Part shown: positions 6,240 through 12,900 of the stretch, one piece after another
Position numbering within the stretch: position 1 is the first letter of the stretch
How the letters are laid out: every line of letters begins with the position of its first letter
Source of the DNA: Nocardioidaceae bacterium
GTDB lineage: Bacteria > Actinomycetota > Actinomycetes > Propionibacteriales > Nocardioidaceae
Reading direction: 5' to 3'
Assembly: GCA_013811715.1 (NCBI GenBank)
Contig: JACCUS010000513.1
Span: forward strand, 1-12,900
Length of the DNA: 12,900 bases
Notes under the pieces: generated by a model
What the model saw: the letters and a program-made list of their open reading frames with translations, nothing else
Databases searched by the model: none
Told to the model about the DNA's origin: nothing
Made by a program: the position numbers and the translations under genes

Positions 6240-6926
6240 GTGACCGATCTCATCGACACCACGGAGATGTATCTCCGCACGATCTTCGAGCTCGACGAGG
6301 AGGGGATCGTGCCGCTGCGGGCCAGGATCGCCGAGCGGCTGCACCAGTCGGGCCCCACCGTGAGCCAGACGGTGGCCCGGATGGAGCGCGACGGCCTGCT
6401 CACCGTCGAAGGCGACCGGCATCTGCAGCTCACTGACGAGGGCCGGACGCTTGCGACCCGGGTGATGCGCAAACACCGGCTGGCGGAGCGGCTACTGGTC
6501 GACATCATCGGCCTGGAGTGGGAGCACCTGCATGCGGAGGCATGCAGGTGGGAGCACGTGATGTCTGAGACTGTGGAGCGTCGCCTGTTGGAGTTGCTCG
6601 ACCATCCGACGGTGTCGCCGTACGGCAACCCGATTCCCGGGCTCGCCGAGCTCGGCGAGGGCGGCGAGCGCGAGGGCTTCCTCGACGGGGTCGAGCCGCT
6701 GGACGCCGTCGCGACAGACTCCGAACAGCGGGTGGTCGTGTTCCGCATCGCCGAACCCATCCAGCCCGACGAGCCCTTGATGTCGGCCCTCCACCGCGTG
6801 GGTGCCATGCCCGGCAAGGTCATCACGGTCGCCCGCGGTGCGGTGGGAGTCCTGGTCGCCAGCGGCGGCGAGTCGGCCGAGATCGACGGGGAGGCAGCCA
6901 GCCACCTCTTTGTCCGCCGCATGTAA
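6240..6926 (+). CDS. ideR: Iron-dependent transcriptional regulator IdeR (DtxR family)
   Basis: This is a cytosolic Fe(II)-activated repressor that controls siderophore, iron uptake and storage genes. The 228 residues match IdeR/DtxR closely: DTTEMYLRTI at the N-terminus, then a winged helix with recognition helix SGPTVSQTVARMERDGLL (37-54), then the dimerisation domain. The metal ligands keep the DtxR numbering: M10, C102, E105 and H106 for one site, and H79, E83 and H98 with E172/Q175 for the other. A C-terminal SH3-like domain (about 150-228) follows a short Gly/Glu linker. The start is a GTG with AGGTGGA nine bases upstream. It leads a probable operon with the methyltransferase (3-bp gap). 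The codons for the metal motif WEHLHAEACRWEH contain a perfect 11-bp inverted repeat. Confidence 0.96.
   Translation: MTDLIDTTEMYLRTIFELDEEGIVPLRARIAERLHQSGPTVSQTVARMERDGLLTVEGDRHLQLTDEGRTLATRVMRKHRLAERLLVDIIGLEWEHLHAEACRWEHVMSETVERRLLELLDHPTVSPYGNPIPGLAELGEGGEREGFLDGVEPLDAVATDSEQRVVVFRIAEPIQPDEPLMSALHRVGAMPGKVITVARGAVGVLVASGGESAEIDGEAASHLFVRRM
6525..6550 (+). repeat. Perfect 11-bp inverted repeat inside ideR
   Basis: CACCTGCATGC (6525-6535), loop GGAG, then GCATGCAGGTG (6540-6550) form an 11-bp stem with a 4-base loop. It is flanked by a direct repeat of GTGGGAGCAC at 6518-6527 and 6548-6557. The sequence codes for the metal-binding segment between the two WEH triplets (94-96 and 104-106). 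Confidence 0.75.
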
Positions 6927-6929
6927 GGG

Positions 6930-7733
6930 ATGACTGACTGGCAGACCTATGTCGCGGGCTTCCACGCCCGCTGCCCGGGCATCTCCGAAGACGTGCTGGT
7001 GCGGACGACCGCCGACGGCCTGAGTCCCTACGACTGGGTCGCCAGAGCGGTCGCCTCCGAGGCCGAGCGGGTCCTCGACCTCGCCTGCGGCAGCGGGGTG
7101 ATGGGCAGGGTGTTGGCCGAAGCGGTGCCGCACCGGCCAACGGAGGTGGTGGGGCTGGACCTCTCCGAGGCTGAGTTGCGCCGCGCCGCGGCGGCCGGGT
7201 ACGGCGGCGGTGGCGGCTACCTCCGGCTCGTCCGTGGCGACGGCCTGCGGCTCCCGTTCGCAGGCCAGGCCTTCGACGCGGTGACATGCTCGATGGCGAT
7301 GATGGTGTTCGACCGCTACGCGCCCGCGCTCGCGGAGTGTGCGCGGGTGCTGAAGCCGGGCGGTGTGCTGGGCATCACCGTGCCCTCTGCGGTTCCGCTG
7401 CGGCCGTCCGACGTCCGGCTGTTGACACAGGTGACCGCGCGGTTGCGCTCGTTTCCACAGTTCCCCGGCGGGGCGGAGCTCACCGGCCTGCGCGAAGCGG
7501 TCGAAGCCAACGGCTTCCGACTGCTCGAGGACGCCCGCGAACGGTTCGCCTTCCCGGTTCACGACCGGTCCGACGCCGACCTGCTCATCCGCTCGCTCTA
7601 CCTGCCCGGCACGCCTGACCGCCGCCGCAACGCAGCCGCGGCCTTCTTGGCCGAACGGGCTGTCGACGAGGGCGGCGGCCTGGAGATCGCCGTCCCGATC
7701 CGCCGCCTCGTCGCCGTACTGAAGGCCGAGTGA
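6930..7733 (+). CDS. Class I SAM-dependent methyltransferase
   Basis: This is a 267-residue Rossmann-fold methyltransferase of the UbiE/Methyltransf_11 type. Visible motifs are the SAM loop VLDLACGSGVMG (48-59), the ribose-binding acidic residue in VVGLDLS (D77), GDGLRLPF (103-110), FDAVTCSMAMM (115-125) and RVLKPGG (139-145). The substrate-binding C-terminal part is not recognisable, so the acceptor is unknown. It begins 3 bp after the ideR stop, and its last bases overlap the MFS start (GTGA). A joint role with the exporter, such as modifying a small molecule that is then pumped out, is inference. The ATG at 6930 has only AAGGG directly before it, so translation probably depends on coupling to ideR. 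Confidence 0.9.
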   Translation: MTDWQTYVAGFHARCPGISEDVLVRTTADGLSPYDWVARAVASEAERVLDLACGSGVMGRVLAEAVPHRPTEVVGLDLSEAELRRAAAAGYGGGGGYLRLVRGDGLRLPFAGQAFDAVTCSMAMMVFDRYAPALAECARVLKPGGVLGITVPSAVPLRPSDVRLLTQVTARLRSFPQFPGGAELTGLREAVEANGFRLLEDARERFAFPVHDRSDADLLIRSLYLPGTPDRRRNAAAAFLAERAVDEGGGLEIAVPIRRLVAVLKAE

Positions 7734-8923
7734 AGAGCCCCTTCCGAGACCTCCCGCGGGAGGTCGCTGTGCTGGCTGCCGTTGCCGCCGCGGTGGCGAT
7801 CGGCTTCGGCGTGGTGGCCCCGGCGATTCCCGAGTTCGCCCGGTCCTTCGGTGTCGGCAAGACTGCGGCCGGCGCGGTGATCTCGGCCTTCGCGCTCATG
7901 CGGTTCATCTCCGCTCTCGCTGGCGGCCGGCTGGTCGACGCCTTCGGCGAACGGGTCATCTTGTCGACCGGCATCGGCATCGTGGCGGTCTCGACCGGCC
8001 TGGCGGGCCTGTCACAAAGCTACGAGCAGTTGCTGATCTTGCGTGGTGTCGGCGGCATCGGTTCGGCAATGTTCACGATCGCGGCCGCCGCACTGCTGTT
8101 CCGGGTTGTCGGAGCCTCGAGCCGCGGCCGGGCGAGCGGCCTCTTCCAGGCCGGCTTCTTGATCGGCGGGCTGCTTGGCCCGGTAGCAGGCGGGTTCCTC
8201 ACCGACTACTCGCTGCGGCTGCCGTTCTACGTGTACGCCGTCTCGCTGATCGCGGCCGGGTCCATCGGCGCGTTGTTCTTGACCAGCGCCAAGCTGCGTG
8301 ACCCGGCGTCTCCCGAGGAGGCCACGGACGAGCCCGTCGCCACCACCTCGTTGCGGGAGGCGTGGGCACATCCGGCCTATCGGGCCGCGGTCGCGGTGAA
8401 CTTCTCCGTCGGTTGGGCGTTCTTCGGTATCAGGATCAGCCTGATCCCGCTGTTCGTGAACGAGGCCATGGACCAGCGCGCCGTCTGGACGGGTGTCGGC
8501 TTCCTGTGTGCCTCGGTGGCGCAGGCGTCCCTGCTGGTGGTGGCCGGCCGGTTCGTCGATCGAGTTGGCCGACGCCCCGCGATGGTGCTGGGGTCGCTGG
8601 TCGCCGGCAGCGGGCTCGCCGTCTTGGCGCTCACCACCGCACTGCCGGTCTTCCTCGTCGCGATGACCGCGTCGGGGGTCGGCGGGGCCTTCGTCGGCAC
8701 CGCCCCGGGGGCAGTCGTCGGAGACATCATGCGCGGCCGCGGCGGGAAAGTCGTCGCCGTCTTCCAGATGTCCTCCGACGCGGGCGCGATCACCGGCCCC
8801 CTCGCAGCCGGCTGGCTCGCCGACCAGGTGTCCTTCGCGGCGGCGTTCGCTGCTTGCGCGGCCGTCGTCTTCGTTGCTGCCGCCGTGGCCTTCCGCATGC
8901 CGGAGACGCTGTCGACCCGGTGA
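7730..8923 (+). CDS. MFS transporter, probable drug/H+ antiporter type
   Basis: This 397-residue inner-membrane protein has about 12 hydrophobic helices and a central polar loop (about 186-215). Motif A appears twice, as GGRLVDAFGER (65-75) and GRFVDRVGRRP (273-283), which fits the duplicated MFS fold. The fifth helix carries a motif-C-like GFLIGGLLGPVAGG (142-155), typical of antiporters that export drugs or metabolites (DHA1-like). The GTG start overlaps the methyltransferase stop by four bases (GTGA), with GAAGG four bases upstream. The substrate is unknown. The operon partners suggest export of a methylated compound, or iron-linked control, but neither is shown by sequence. Confidence 0.92.
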   Translation: MKSPFRDLPREVAVLAAVAAAVAIGFGVVAPAIPEFARSFGVGKTAAGAVISAFALMRFISALAGGRLVDAFGERVILSTGIGIVAVSTGLAGLSQSYEQLLILRGVGGIGSAMFTIAAAALLFRVVGASSRGRASGLFQAGFLIGGLLGPVAGGFLTDYSLRLPFYVYAVSLIAAGSIGALFLTSAKLRDPASPEEATDEPVATTSLREAWAHPAYRAAVAVNFSVGWAFFGIRISLIPLFVNEAMDQRAVWTGVGFLCASVAQASLLVVAGRFVDRVGRRPAMVLGSLVAGSGLAVLALTTALPVFLVAMTASGVGGAFVGTAPGAVVGDIMRGRGGKVVAVFQMSSDAGAITGPLAAGWLADQVSFAAAFAACAAVVFVAAAVAFRMPETLSTR

Positions 8924-8926
8924 GGC

Positions 8927-8932
8927 TATCGT
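8927..8932 (+). promoter_or_regulatory. Possible -10 box of the lipoprotein gene
   Basis: TATCGT straddles the 3' side of the MFS stop and would start an mRNA with a leader of roughly 25 bases, containing GAAGG before the ATG at 8964. No good -35 box is seen. The lipoprotein gene may instead be read from the upstream operon, since the gap is only 40 bp. Confidence 0.3.
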
Positions 8933-8963
8933 GGGCGGTCAGACATCGGCAGAAGGCGAGTGA

Positions 8964-9962
8964 ATGGGTTGGGTGAGCGCTGGCAGACGCTCGCGGACCG
9001 CCCTGTCGGTAGCGACGATCTGTCTCGCCGTCACCGCGTGCGACAGCGAAGCGACACCGGCGTCGCCGCCCCCGACGGCGCCGACACCACGGCAGACCGG
9101 CGGCGAGTGCTCCGAGTTCACGATCGCGTACGACGCGAGTAACGGCTATGAGGCCAGCGCCTTCATCGTCGGTCGGCTCGCCGAGACAGAGCTCGGCTGC
9201 GACGTCGAGTACCTGCGGACCACCTCCCACGACGCGTGGCGCCAAGTCGCCACCGGGGCTGCCGACGTCTATCTCGACGCCTACGGGACCACCGACCTCA
9301 AGCAGCAGCTCAGCGGCCCCGGCGGTCCGGTGACGGTAGTGGGGCCAAACGGCGTCCGCGGCGGTGTCGACCTGGTCGCGCCGTACTTTATGGGGGAGGC
9401 CGGTCTGGACTCCTTCCGCGACCTGCCCGACGTCCGGCGCATCGGGTGGGGACAGGCCACGCCGGCGATCACCACGGTGCCGGAGCTGCTGCCGCTCGCC
9501 CGGGCCTTCGTGGAGTTCCAAGAGCTCGACGACTACGCCGTCCGTGACTACCGTGACGTCGGGTTCGGAGAGGGGGTGGCCGACCTTCTGCAGCAAGCGC
9601 GGGCCGATGACGAGCAGGGCACGCCCAACCTCTACCTCGTCGAGGCTCCCCGCCGGTTCATCGGCGACGGAGCCGGGCGGCAGCTGATCGCCATCCCCGA
9701 GTCGACGGCCGAGGGTTGTGTCCCGAACGCCGTGTCGACGCTGTGCTCGCTGGCGAACTTCGACTACCTCAAGATCGCCAACTCCGAGTTCGCGACCTCC
9801 GGCAGTCCGGCTTACAACCTGGTCTACAACTACCGGCTCAGCGAGTCCGAGTCCGACAACGTCCTCGAGATCGTCGAGCTCAGCGGGTACGACGTCCGGG
9901 CGGCCGACGTGGCGTCGTGGATCAACACCCATGAGGACGTGTGGCGGCGCTGGCTCACGTAA
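8964..9962 (+). CDS. Substrate-binding lipoprotein, glycine-betaine (OpuAC/ProX) type
   Basis: This is a 332-residue secreted lipoprotein that binds a solute for an ABC importer. A basic N-terminus (GRRSRT) and hydrophobic stretch lead to the lipobox VTAC, so C26 would be lipidated. A Pro/Thr-rich linker follows (about 29-46). The mature domain opens FTIAYDASNGYEASAFIVGRL and continues with HDAWRQVATGAADVYLDAYGT, matching the OpuAC fold. It ends in an ASWINTHEDVWRRWL helix typical of that family. Four further cysteines (C49, C79, C252, C261) could form two disulfides outside the membrane. The start has AAGG seven bases upstream. No permease or ATPase gene is adjacent, so it must share a transporter encoded elsewhere. 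The ligand may be a quaternary amine, or another compound. Confidence 0.9.
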   Translation: MGWVSAGRRSRTALSVATICLAVTACDSEATPASPPPTAPTPRQTGGECSEFTIAYDASNGYEASAFIVGRLAETELGCDVEYLRTTSHDAWRQVATGAADVYLDAYGTTDLKQQLSGPGGPVTVVGPNGVRGGVDLVAPYFMGEAGLDSFRDLPDVRRIGWGQATPAITTVPELLPLARAFVEFQELDDYAVRDYRDVGFGEGVADLLQQARADDEQGTPNLYLVEAPRRFIGDGAGRQLIAIPESTAEGCVPNAVSTLCSLANFDYLKIANSEFATSGSPAYNLVYNYRLSESESDNVLEIVELSGYDVRAADVASWINTHEDVWRRWLT

Positions 9963-9999
9963 ACCCGCCCCTGCCGACCTGTGATCGCTCGACCGTCGT

Positions 10000-10143
10000 T
10001 TATGTGAAGACGCTGACACCGCCGGGGCCGACCAGCAGACCGGCCACGATCAACACGATGCCCCACAAGATCTGACCTCGGACGAGCGTGACGATTCCGG
10101 CGATCACGAGAATGACCGCGATGATCCAAAGAACAGTGTCCAT
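10000..10143 (-). CDS. GPGG-motif small membrane protein
   Basis: This is a 47-residue microprotein made of two hydrophobic helices, about VLWIIAVILVIAGIVTLV and ILWGIVLIVAGLLV. The single RGQ turn between them is polar, and the tail ends GPGGVSVFT. Small proteins of this build, with a GPGG C-terminus, are common in actinomycetes and have no known function. The start is fixed by a perfect AAGGAGG six bases before the ATG at 10143. A longer frame from 10293 would add 50 residues without a ribosome site. It is convergent with the lipoprotein gene (37-bp gap) and divergent from the DUF2252 gene. Confidence 0.85.
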   Translation of the reverse strand: MDTVLWIIAVILVIAGIVTLVRGQILWGIVLIVAGLLVGPGGVSVFT

Positions 10144-10149
10144 GAGTTG

Positions 10150-10156
10150 CCTCCTT
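10150..10156 (-). promoter_or_regulatory. Strong ribosome site of the GPGG microprotein
   Basis: On the minus strand this is AAGGAGG, full consensus, six bases before the ATG. It is the strongest Shine-Dalgarno match I noticed in the window and suggests high translation of the 47-residue protein. Confidence 0.8.
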
Positions 10157-10181
10157 GAGTCGGCAGTTCCCCGAGGGGTCG

Positions 10182-10187
10182 ATCCTA
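10182..10187 (-). promoter_or_regulatory. -10 box of the GPGG microprotein gene
   Basis: On the minus strand TAGGAT fits TANNNT and lies about 39 bases before the ATG, leaving room for a leader with the strong ribosome site. No clear -35 box is seen. Confidence 0.45.
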
Positions 10188-10272
10188 AACCCGACAGCCC
10201 GCCCGATCGGCTTTCTGCCGGCAGCCACCCGACGGCGCCTTCAAGCCTGGCGGCTGCCTGGACCGGGCCCAC

Positions 10273-10278
10273 TAGGGT
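10273..10278 (+). promoter_or_regulatory. -10 box of the DUF2252 gene
   Basis: TAGGGT fits the TANNNT pattern and lies 38 bases before the GTG start at 10317. A leader of about 30 bases would include GGAAGGGA seven bases before the start. The -35 region is weak. Confidence 0.45.
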
Positions 10279-10316
10279 CGGAGATAGAGACAAACATCAA
10301 GGGAAGGGACTCGCCG

Positions 10317-11636
10317 GTGGCTGCCTCCGACGCGAAGCGCACGGATCTGATCGTCAAGACGCTGATCGAGGCGTTCGAACCGCTGATGGCGGCCGATCCG
10401 GACGGCTTCCGCACCAAGTTCCGCAAGATGGCCGCCGACCCGTTCGCCTTCTACCGGGGCAGTGCCTGCCTGTTCTACGCCGACATGGAGCAGAAGAAGG
10501 ACAAGTTCGGGACAGGCGAGGCGAGCCGGGTGTGGATCCATGGCGACCTGCATGCGGAGAACTTCGGCACGTACATGAACTCCGAGGGCATGTTGGTCTT
10601 CGACGTCAACGACTTCGACGAGGCCTACCTGGGCCACTTCTCATGGGATCTTCGCCGGTTCGTGGCCAGCCTGGCGCTGATGGGCTGGCAGAAGGCGCTG
10701 CCCGAAGACTCCATCCGCGAGCTGGCGAACGGCTACCTGCAGGCGTACGTCGACATGGTGGGCCACTACGTCGAAGAACCCGAGGACCAGCTGTACGCCC
10801 TGCGCCTCGACAACACCGAAGGCGCCATCCACGACGTGCTGCTCGACGCTCGGATGTCGACCAGGCTTGGGCTGTTGGACAAGATGACAGTGGTCGCAGA
10901 CCACGAGCGCCAGTTCCGCCGGAGCTCGCGGACCCGTGACCTCAACAAGTCCGAGCGTCGCAAGGTCGAGGCGGCTTTCAACCGTTACCTGAAGACGATC
11001 CCGGAGGCGAAGCGTGAGCATCAGGAGGTCTTCTACGACGTCAAGGACATCGTCGGCACGAAGGGGTTTGGCATCGGTAGTGCCGGGCTGCCGGCGTACA
11101 ACGTGTTGATAGAGGGGTACAACCAGGCGCTGGAGAACGACATCGTGCTCAGCATGAAGCAGGGCAACGTCCCGGCGGCGAGCCGAGTAGCTGAGAACCA
11201 GCGGGCCAGGGAGTTCTTCGAGCACGAGGGGCACCGCACGGTGGTGAGCCAGCGGGCGCTCCAGGTGCACACCGACCCGTTCCTCGGGCACACCACGGTA
11301 GACGGTGTCGGCTTCGTGGTGGACGAGCTGTCGCCGTACGAGGCCGACCTGGACTGGGGCGACATCACCGAGCCGGACGAGATCGCGCCGGTGCTGGTCT
11401 CGCTCGGGCACGCGACCGCGAAGATCCACTGCATCTCCGACGCCGACAGCGAGGAGGAGCTGGTCGACTTCTCGACCGAGCACGTCATCGCGGAGGCCAT
11501 CGGGGACGACGTGCAACCCTTTATCGACGAGCTCGTCGAGTTTGCCGTGACCTACGCGGGGAAGGCGCGCAGGGACCACGCCTTGTTCATCGACGCGTTC
11601 CGCAGTGGAAGGTTCGACCTGGTCTCCGCAACCTGA
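10317..11636 (+). CDS. DUF2252 family protein (kinase-like fold)
   Basis: This 439-residue cytosolic protein belongs to the DUF2252 family, which resembles aminoglycoside phosphotransferases in its core motifs. FYRGSACLFYAD lies near the N-terminus. The catalytic-loop-like WIHGDLHAENFG (73-84) is followed by the metal-site-like FDVNDFDEA (95-103) and SWDLRRFVAS. A glycine-rich GIGSAGLPAYNVLIEG (252-267) and HRTVVSQRALQVHTDPFLG follow. The physiological substrate is unknown, and phosphotransfer is inferred only from the motifs. The GTG at 10317 is chosen because GGAAGGGA lies seven bases upstream and TAGGGT further up. The frame is open upstream to 10155, but that part covers the divergent promoter region. 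It stands alone and converges with the sulfatase gene (26-bp gap). Confidence 0.9.
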   Translation: MAASDAKRTDLIVKTLIEAFEPLMAADPDGFRTKFRKMAADPFAFYRGSACLFYADMEQKKDKFGTGEASRVWIHGDLHAENFGTYMNSEGMLVFDVNDFDEAYLGHFSWDLRRFVASLALMGWQKALPEDSIRELANGYLQAYVDMVGHYVEEPEDQLYALRLDNTEGAIHDVLLDARMSTRLGLLDKMTVVADHERQFRRSSRTRDLNKSERRKVEAAFNRYLKTIPEAKREHQEVFYDVKDIVGTKGFGIGSAGLPAYNVLIEGYNQALENDIVLSMKQGNVPAASRVAENQRAREFFEHEGHRTVVSQRALQVHTDPFLGHTTVDGVGFVVDELSPYEADLDWGDITEPDEIAPVLVSLGHATAKIHCISDADSEEELVDFSTEHVIAEAIGDDVQPFIDELVEFAVTYAGKARRDHALFIDAFRSGRFDLVSAT

Positions 11637-11662
11637 CAGAGGCGGTGGCCAACGAGCGCTGC

Positions 11663-12900
11663 CTACCGGCAACTCTGGCCGGCGCAGTCCCGGAGGGCGT
11701 CCAGCTCGGCCGCGAGTCGTTGCTCCGCCGCGGCGTAGGACCGCTCGCCGGCCAGACTGTCGAGCTGGAAGGGGTCGTGGCGCAGGTCGTAGAGCTCGAC
11801 GTGGCCGCTGCGGTACTCGACGTACGTCCATCGGCTGGTCCGCACGCCTGACCACAGCAGCCCCGACGCGTTCGACTTCCCGGCCTCGATCAGCATCGTG
11901 CGTGACGGCGCGCGTCGGCCGGTGGCCGTCGGCAACAGCGATCGGCCGTCCATGGTGAGCCCGGCGTCAGCGAGTGCGATGTCGACGACGGTCGGCGCGA
12001 GGTCGATAGTCCCGCTGAACTGGCCGACGGTGCTGCCCGGCGGGATGCCGGGGCCACGGATGAGAAGCGGCACCCGGATGGAGGGCTCGAAGGGTTGCCG
12101 CTTGCCGGTGAGCCGGTGCTCGCCGCTGAGGAGACCGTTGTCGGACGTGAAGATGATGTAGGTGTTGTCGAGCTCGCCGTGCTCTCGCAGCGTGTCGATG
12201 ATCAGCTTGACCGAGTCGTCGACGGCGGCAAGGGACTCGAGCCGCTGCTGGTACCGCTCCGTGAGGGCGGCCACCGCGGTGTCGTCGAGACGCCCCTTCG
12301 CACGCACCTTGGCGGCCTTGTCGCTCACGTCCTCCTCGTTGAAGCTCGGATCGCGGGGGAGCGCCACGTCGGCGTAGCGGTCGCGGTACTCATCGGTGAG
12401 TCCCGGGGTGCGGGGGCCGAGCCCGTCGTCGGCCAGCGGGTCGTCGGGTTCGATGGGGCCGCCGAAATGTGGGGCGACGAAAGCGGTCCAGAAAAAGAAC
12501 GGCTCGCTCCGCCAGGCGCCGTACTCGATGAAGCGCTGGGTCTTGCGGGTGAAGAGATCCGTCGAGTACACGCCCGGGTAGTGCCTGACGGCGCCGTTCT
12601 CGTTGAGCCGCTGGTTGAAGTAGCGGTACGTCGACGGGTCGACCGCGCCCTGCCATCTCGTCCACCCGGGAGGCACGTACCTGGGGTCTTGGCCGTAGCC
12701 TCGATGACCGTAGCCGTTGAGGTACTTGCCCACGAAGCCGGTGAGGTAGCCGGCATCGGTCAGCCAGGTGGCGAGCGTGCTGGAGTCGTCGAAGGCGGGG
12801 AAGCCGCCGCCGGCGGCCGTCGCGTTGGTGAGAACCCCGTGGTTGTGCGAGTACTGGCCGGTCAGCACGCTGGCCCGGGCGGGGCAGCACAGCGGGTTGT
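11663..12900 (-). CDS. Sulfatase, arylsulfatase / N-acetylglucosamine-6-sulfatase-like (5' end missing)
   Basis: This type I sulfatase cleaves a sulfate ester, using a formylglycine made from cysteine. The frame is open to the right edge. Its first visible residues are NPLCCPARASVLTGQYSHNH, which hold the C-x-P-x-R modification motif (Cys codon at 12887-12889). Downstream are GKYLNGYG, the APHFGGP histidine segment, the metal-site TSDNG, then GEHRLTGKRQPFEPSIRVPLLIRGPG, and the C-terminal VELYDLRHDPFQLDSLAGE typical of the family. The missing N-terminus should hold the DD metal pair and probably a signal peptide. The protein ends in a Cys pair (CAGQSC). No formylglycine-generating enzyme gene lies in the window. 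The CCPAR context resembles GlcNAc-6-sulfatases, but substrate assignment is uncertain. Confidence 0.95.
   Translation of the reverse strand, partial: NPLCCPARASVLTGQYSHNHGVLTNATAAGGGFPAFDDSSTLATWLTDAGYLTGFVGKYLNGYGHRGYGQDPRYVPPGWTRWQGAVDPSTYRYFNQRLNENGAVRHYPGVYSTDLFTRKTQRFIEYGAWRSEPFFFWTAFVAPHFGGPIEPDDPLADDGLGPRTPGLTDEYRDRYADVALPRDPSFNEEDVSDKAAKVRAKGRLDDTAVAALTERYQQRLESLAAVDDSVKLIIDTLREHGELDNTYIIFTSDNGLLSGEHRLTGKRQPFEPSIRVPLLIRGPGIPPGSTVGQFSGTIDLAPTVVDIALADAGLTMDGRSLLPTATGRRAPSRTMLIEAGKSNASGLLWSGVRTSRWTYVEYRSGHVELYDLRHDPFQLDSLAGERSYAAAEQRLAAELDALRDCAGQSCR

Noticed and set aside
6492..7562. A 356-codon minus-strand frame opposite ideR and the methyltransferase.
   Set aside because: It spans two well-supported plus-strand genes and shows no recognisable domain.
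9963..9999. Searched for a terminator between the converging lipoprotein and microprotein genes.
   Set aside because: No stem longer than about four pairs and no U-run was found in these 37 bases.
10155..10316. A 54-residue N-terminal extension of the DUF2252 protein.
   Set aside because: It would run through the divergent promoter region and overlap the ribosome site of the microprotein gene. The GTG at 10317 has a good ribosome site, and the extension has no family-like sequence.

Overview
The window is high-GC DNA with GTG starts, 4-nt GTGA gene overlaps, TANNNT-type -10 boxes and an IdeR-type iron regulator. Together these point to an actinomycete (Actinomycetota). A Nocardioidaceae-like host is my guess, but nothing in the sequence fixes the genus. 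I see no tRNA, rRNA, insertion sequence, phage gene or CRISPR array. Most of the window reads as ordinary chromosome, densely packed with genes.

Layout. Positions 2-103 (+) hold the last 33 codons of a protein that ends in a membrane helix. A 252-bp convergent gap with competing hairpins follows. Next come three minus-strand genes of core metabolism, read right to left: pdxH (pyridoxamine phosphate oxidase), citA (citrate synthase of the mycobacterial CitA type) and serC (phosphoserine aminotransferase). citA and serC are 9 bp apart and probably co-transcribed, while pdxH seems to have its own, possibly leaderless, promoter. Upstream of pdxH lies a 364-bp non-coding stretch with 2.2 copies of a 63-bp hairpin repeat. 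Then comes a minus-strand pair joined by a GTGA overlap: a hotdog-fold thioesterase-like protein and a GH13 alpha-glucosidase.

From 6240 transcription turns to the plus strand. ideR, a class I methyltransferase and an MFS exporter form a tight operon (3-bp gap, then a 4-bp overlap). A lipoprotein of the glycine-betaine-binding (OpuAC) type follows without a permease or ATPase nearby. A 47-codon GPGG-motif membrane microprotein (minus) and a DUF2252 kinase-like gene (plus) diverge from a shared 173-bp region. The right edge is a minus-strand sulfatase cut just upstream of its formylglycine cysteine motif.

How the genes work together. SerC needs PLP, which PdxH makes. CitA feeds the TCA cycle. 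IdeR senses Fe(II), although no full iron box is visible in the window. The remaining genes are accessory functions: glucan use, export, solute binding and sulfate-ester cleavage. I did not find a clear multi-gene novel system. The most unusual signals are the 63-bp hairpin repeat, the switch-like hairpins beyond serC, a perfect 11-bp stem inside the metal-site codons of ideR, and the Asp-to-Glu change in the citrate synthase active site.
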